Source of the DNA: Actinomyces sp.
GTDB taxonomy: Bacteria > Actinomycetota > Actinomycetes > Actinomycetales > Actinomycetaceae
DNA: 32,643 nt
NCBI GenBank assembly: GCA_012837655.1
Contig: DUQT01000239.1
Coordinates: forward strand, 1-32,643
Direction: 5' to 3'
Shown: positions 32,064 through 32,643 of the stretch, in pieces
Numbering within the stretch: the stretch's first letter is position 1
How the letters are laid out: each line of letters begins with the position of its first letter
Program-made: the position numbers and the translations under genes
Notes under the pieces: generated by a model
What the model saw: only the letters and a program-made list of their open reading frames with translations
The model's database searches: none
Told to the model about the DNA's origin: nothing

Positions 32064-32643
32064 TCACTGCGCGAGACGGCGTAGCGCATTTTCCGGAATC
32101 CAAATCCAGTCCGGACGCATGCGGTACTCATAAACCGCTTCGTAGGCGGCCTTTTCAATCTCGAGGACGCGGATTAGTTCGCTCTCAACAGGGCCGAACC
32201 CTCCGTCGTTCGTGTAACCAGCGATGAATGCGTTGCGCGCATTTTCTAGCCACCAGTCCTCAGCACCACCCTTTGCGGCAGCGTAGTCAAAGGAGCGCAG
32301 CATTCCCGCAACATCACGCAGTGCCAGGTCGGGGACCCTGCGTTCATCCAGGGGACGCAGAGGCTCGCCCTCGAAATCTAAAATGACCCATCCCTGATCA
32401 CCAAGAAGCACTTGCCCCAGGTGGTAGTCCCCGTGAATGCGGATCAGCGGAGGCAGTTCTTCGAGGTCATCGATCCTGTCGATCGCTCTCTCCAGTGCGG
32501 GGGTGATGTCACTGTCGCGAAGTTCGGGGACCTCAGCGGCGGCCGCCGAGAGGTTCACCTGCAAACGTTCGTGAAGTTCTGAAGGAGTGAGCGTGCCCGA
32601 CGCGCCAAATGCGGTGGCCAGGTGCTCGTGAAGTCCCGCAGTC
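32064..32643 (-). CDS. Maltokinase (Pep2/Mak), C-terminal part
   Basis: This is a partial gene: the frame runs off the right edge, and the in-window part encodes about 192 residues of the C-terminal lobe. IRIHGDYHLGQVLLGDQGW and then VILDFEGEPLRPLDERR form the kinase-like active site (catalytic HGDxHxxQ and metal-binding DFE). LRDVAGMLRSFDYAA is the Pep2/maltokinase signature. The enzyme uses ATP to make maltose-1-phosphate, the substrate of GlgE, in the trehalose-to-glucan route. A fused or adjacent treS would be expected upstream, beyond the window. The pairing with glgB supports the pathway assignment. Confidence 0.9.
   Translation of the reverse strand, partial: TAGLHEHLATAFGASGTLTPSELHERLQVNLSAAAAEVPELRDSDITPALERAIDRIDDLEELPPLIRIHGDYHLGQVLLGDQGWVILDFEGEPLRPLDERRVPDLALRDVAGMLRSFDYAAAKGGAEDWWLENARNAFIAGYTNDGGFGPVESELIRVLEIEKAAYEAVYEYRMRPDWIWIPENALRRLAQ

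Overview
The window reads as a core chromosomal segment of an actinobacterium with moderate to high G+C. Gene content and order follow a well-known actinobacterial backbone. From memory, the order argS-lysA-hom-thrB-rho-rpmE-prfA-prmC-sua5-wecA-atpI-atpBEFHAGDC-DUF2550, then nucS, a thioredoxin/TPR gene and glgB, matches Mycobacterium tuberculosis Rv1292 to about Rv1326c, and a Scy/FilP-like coiled-coil gene near nucS recalls Streptomyces. Family-level traits agree: the RpiB is of the actinobacterial type without the catalytic cysteine, Rho has a long Arg/Asp-rich insertion, F1 delta is long, and NucS and a maltokinase are present. The stand-alone delta subunit, the missing thrC and the short epsilon subunit argue against Mycobacterium. 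An Actinomycetales/Actinomycetaceae-type organism is my inference, not something shown directly.

Layout. 1-90: a G+C-rich scrap of a chemoreceptor gene (minus strand), then tRNA-Arg(CCG). 374-835: rpiB, followed by a 333-bp gap with a compact three-way fold, four degenerate 30-bp tandem repeats, a perfect 12-bp hairpin and the argS promoter. 1169-6625: argS, lysA, hom and thrB (Arg-tRNA charging; lysine, homoserine and phosphohomoserine synthesis). 6626-8836: a long leader, rho and a bidirectional terminator. 9034-9831: a minus-strand DUF1684 gene wedged between rho and rpmE. 10086-12496: rpmE, prfA and prmC (ribosome and termination factors). 12647-14845: sua5, a WecA-like transferase and an AtpI-like protein. 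15017-22244: the complete F1Fo ATP synthase operon plus DUF2550, closed by a strong terminator. 22314-24321: nucS and nagA. 24545-26201: a small Cys/His protein convergent with a coiled-coil polarity-type protein. 26419-29509: a bitopic membrane protein, a lipoprotein and a thioredoxin-TPR protein. 29824-32643: glgB and a partial maltokinase on the minus strand.

How the parts work together. Most of the window is housekeeping: amino-acid supply, transcription and translation termination, t6A modification, polyprenyl-phosphate glycan priming, and proton-driven ATP synthesis. The right end belongs to alpha-glucan/trehalose metabolism.

I see no phage, IS element, CRISPR array, toxin-antitoxin pair or defence system, and no clear-cut new system. 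The items most worth a second look are non-coding: a run of promoters placed 6-7 nt before start codons (likely leaderless genes), short degenerate tandem repeats in several 3' flanks, alternative-pairing elements in the atpB leader, structures in the rho leader, and a 14-bp inverted repeat downstream of nagA. The best candidate for an undescribed protein module is the membrane protein/lipoprotein/thioredoxin-TPR trio at 26419-29509.
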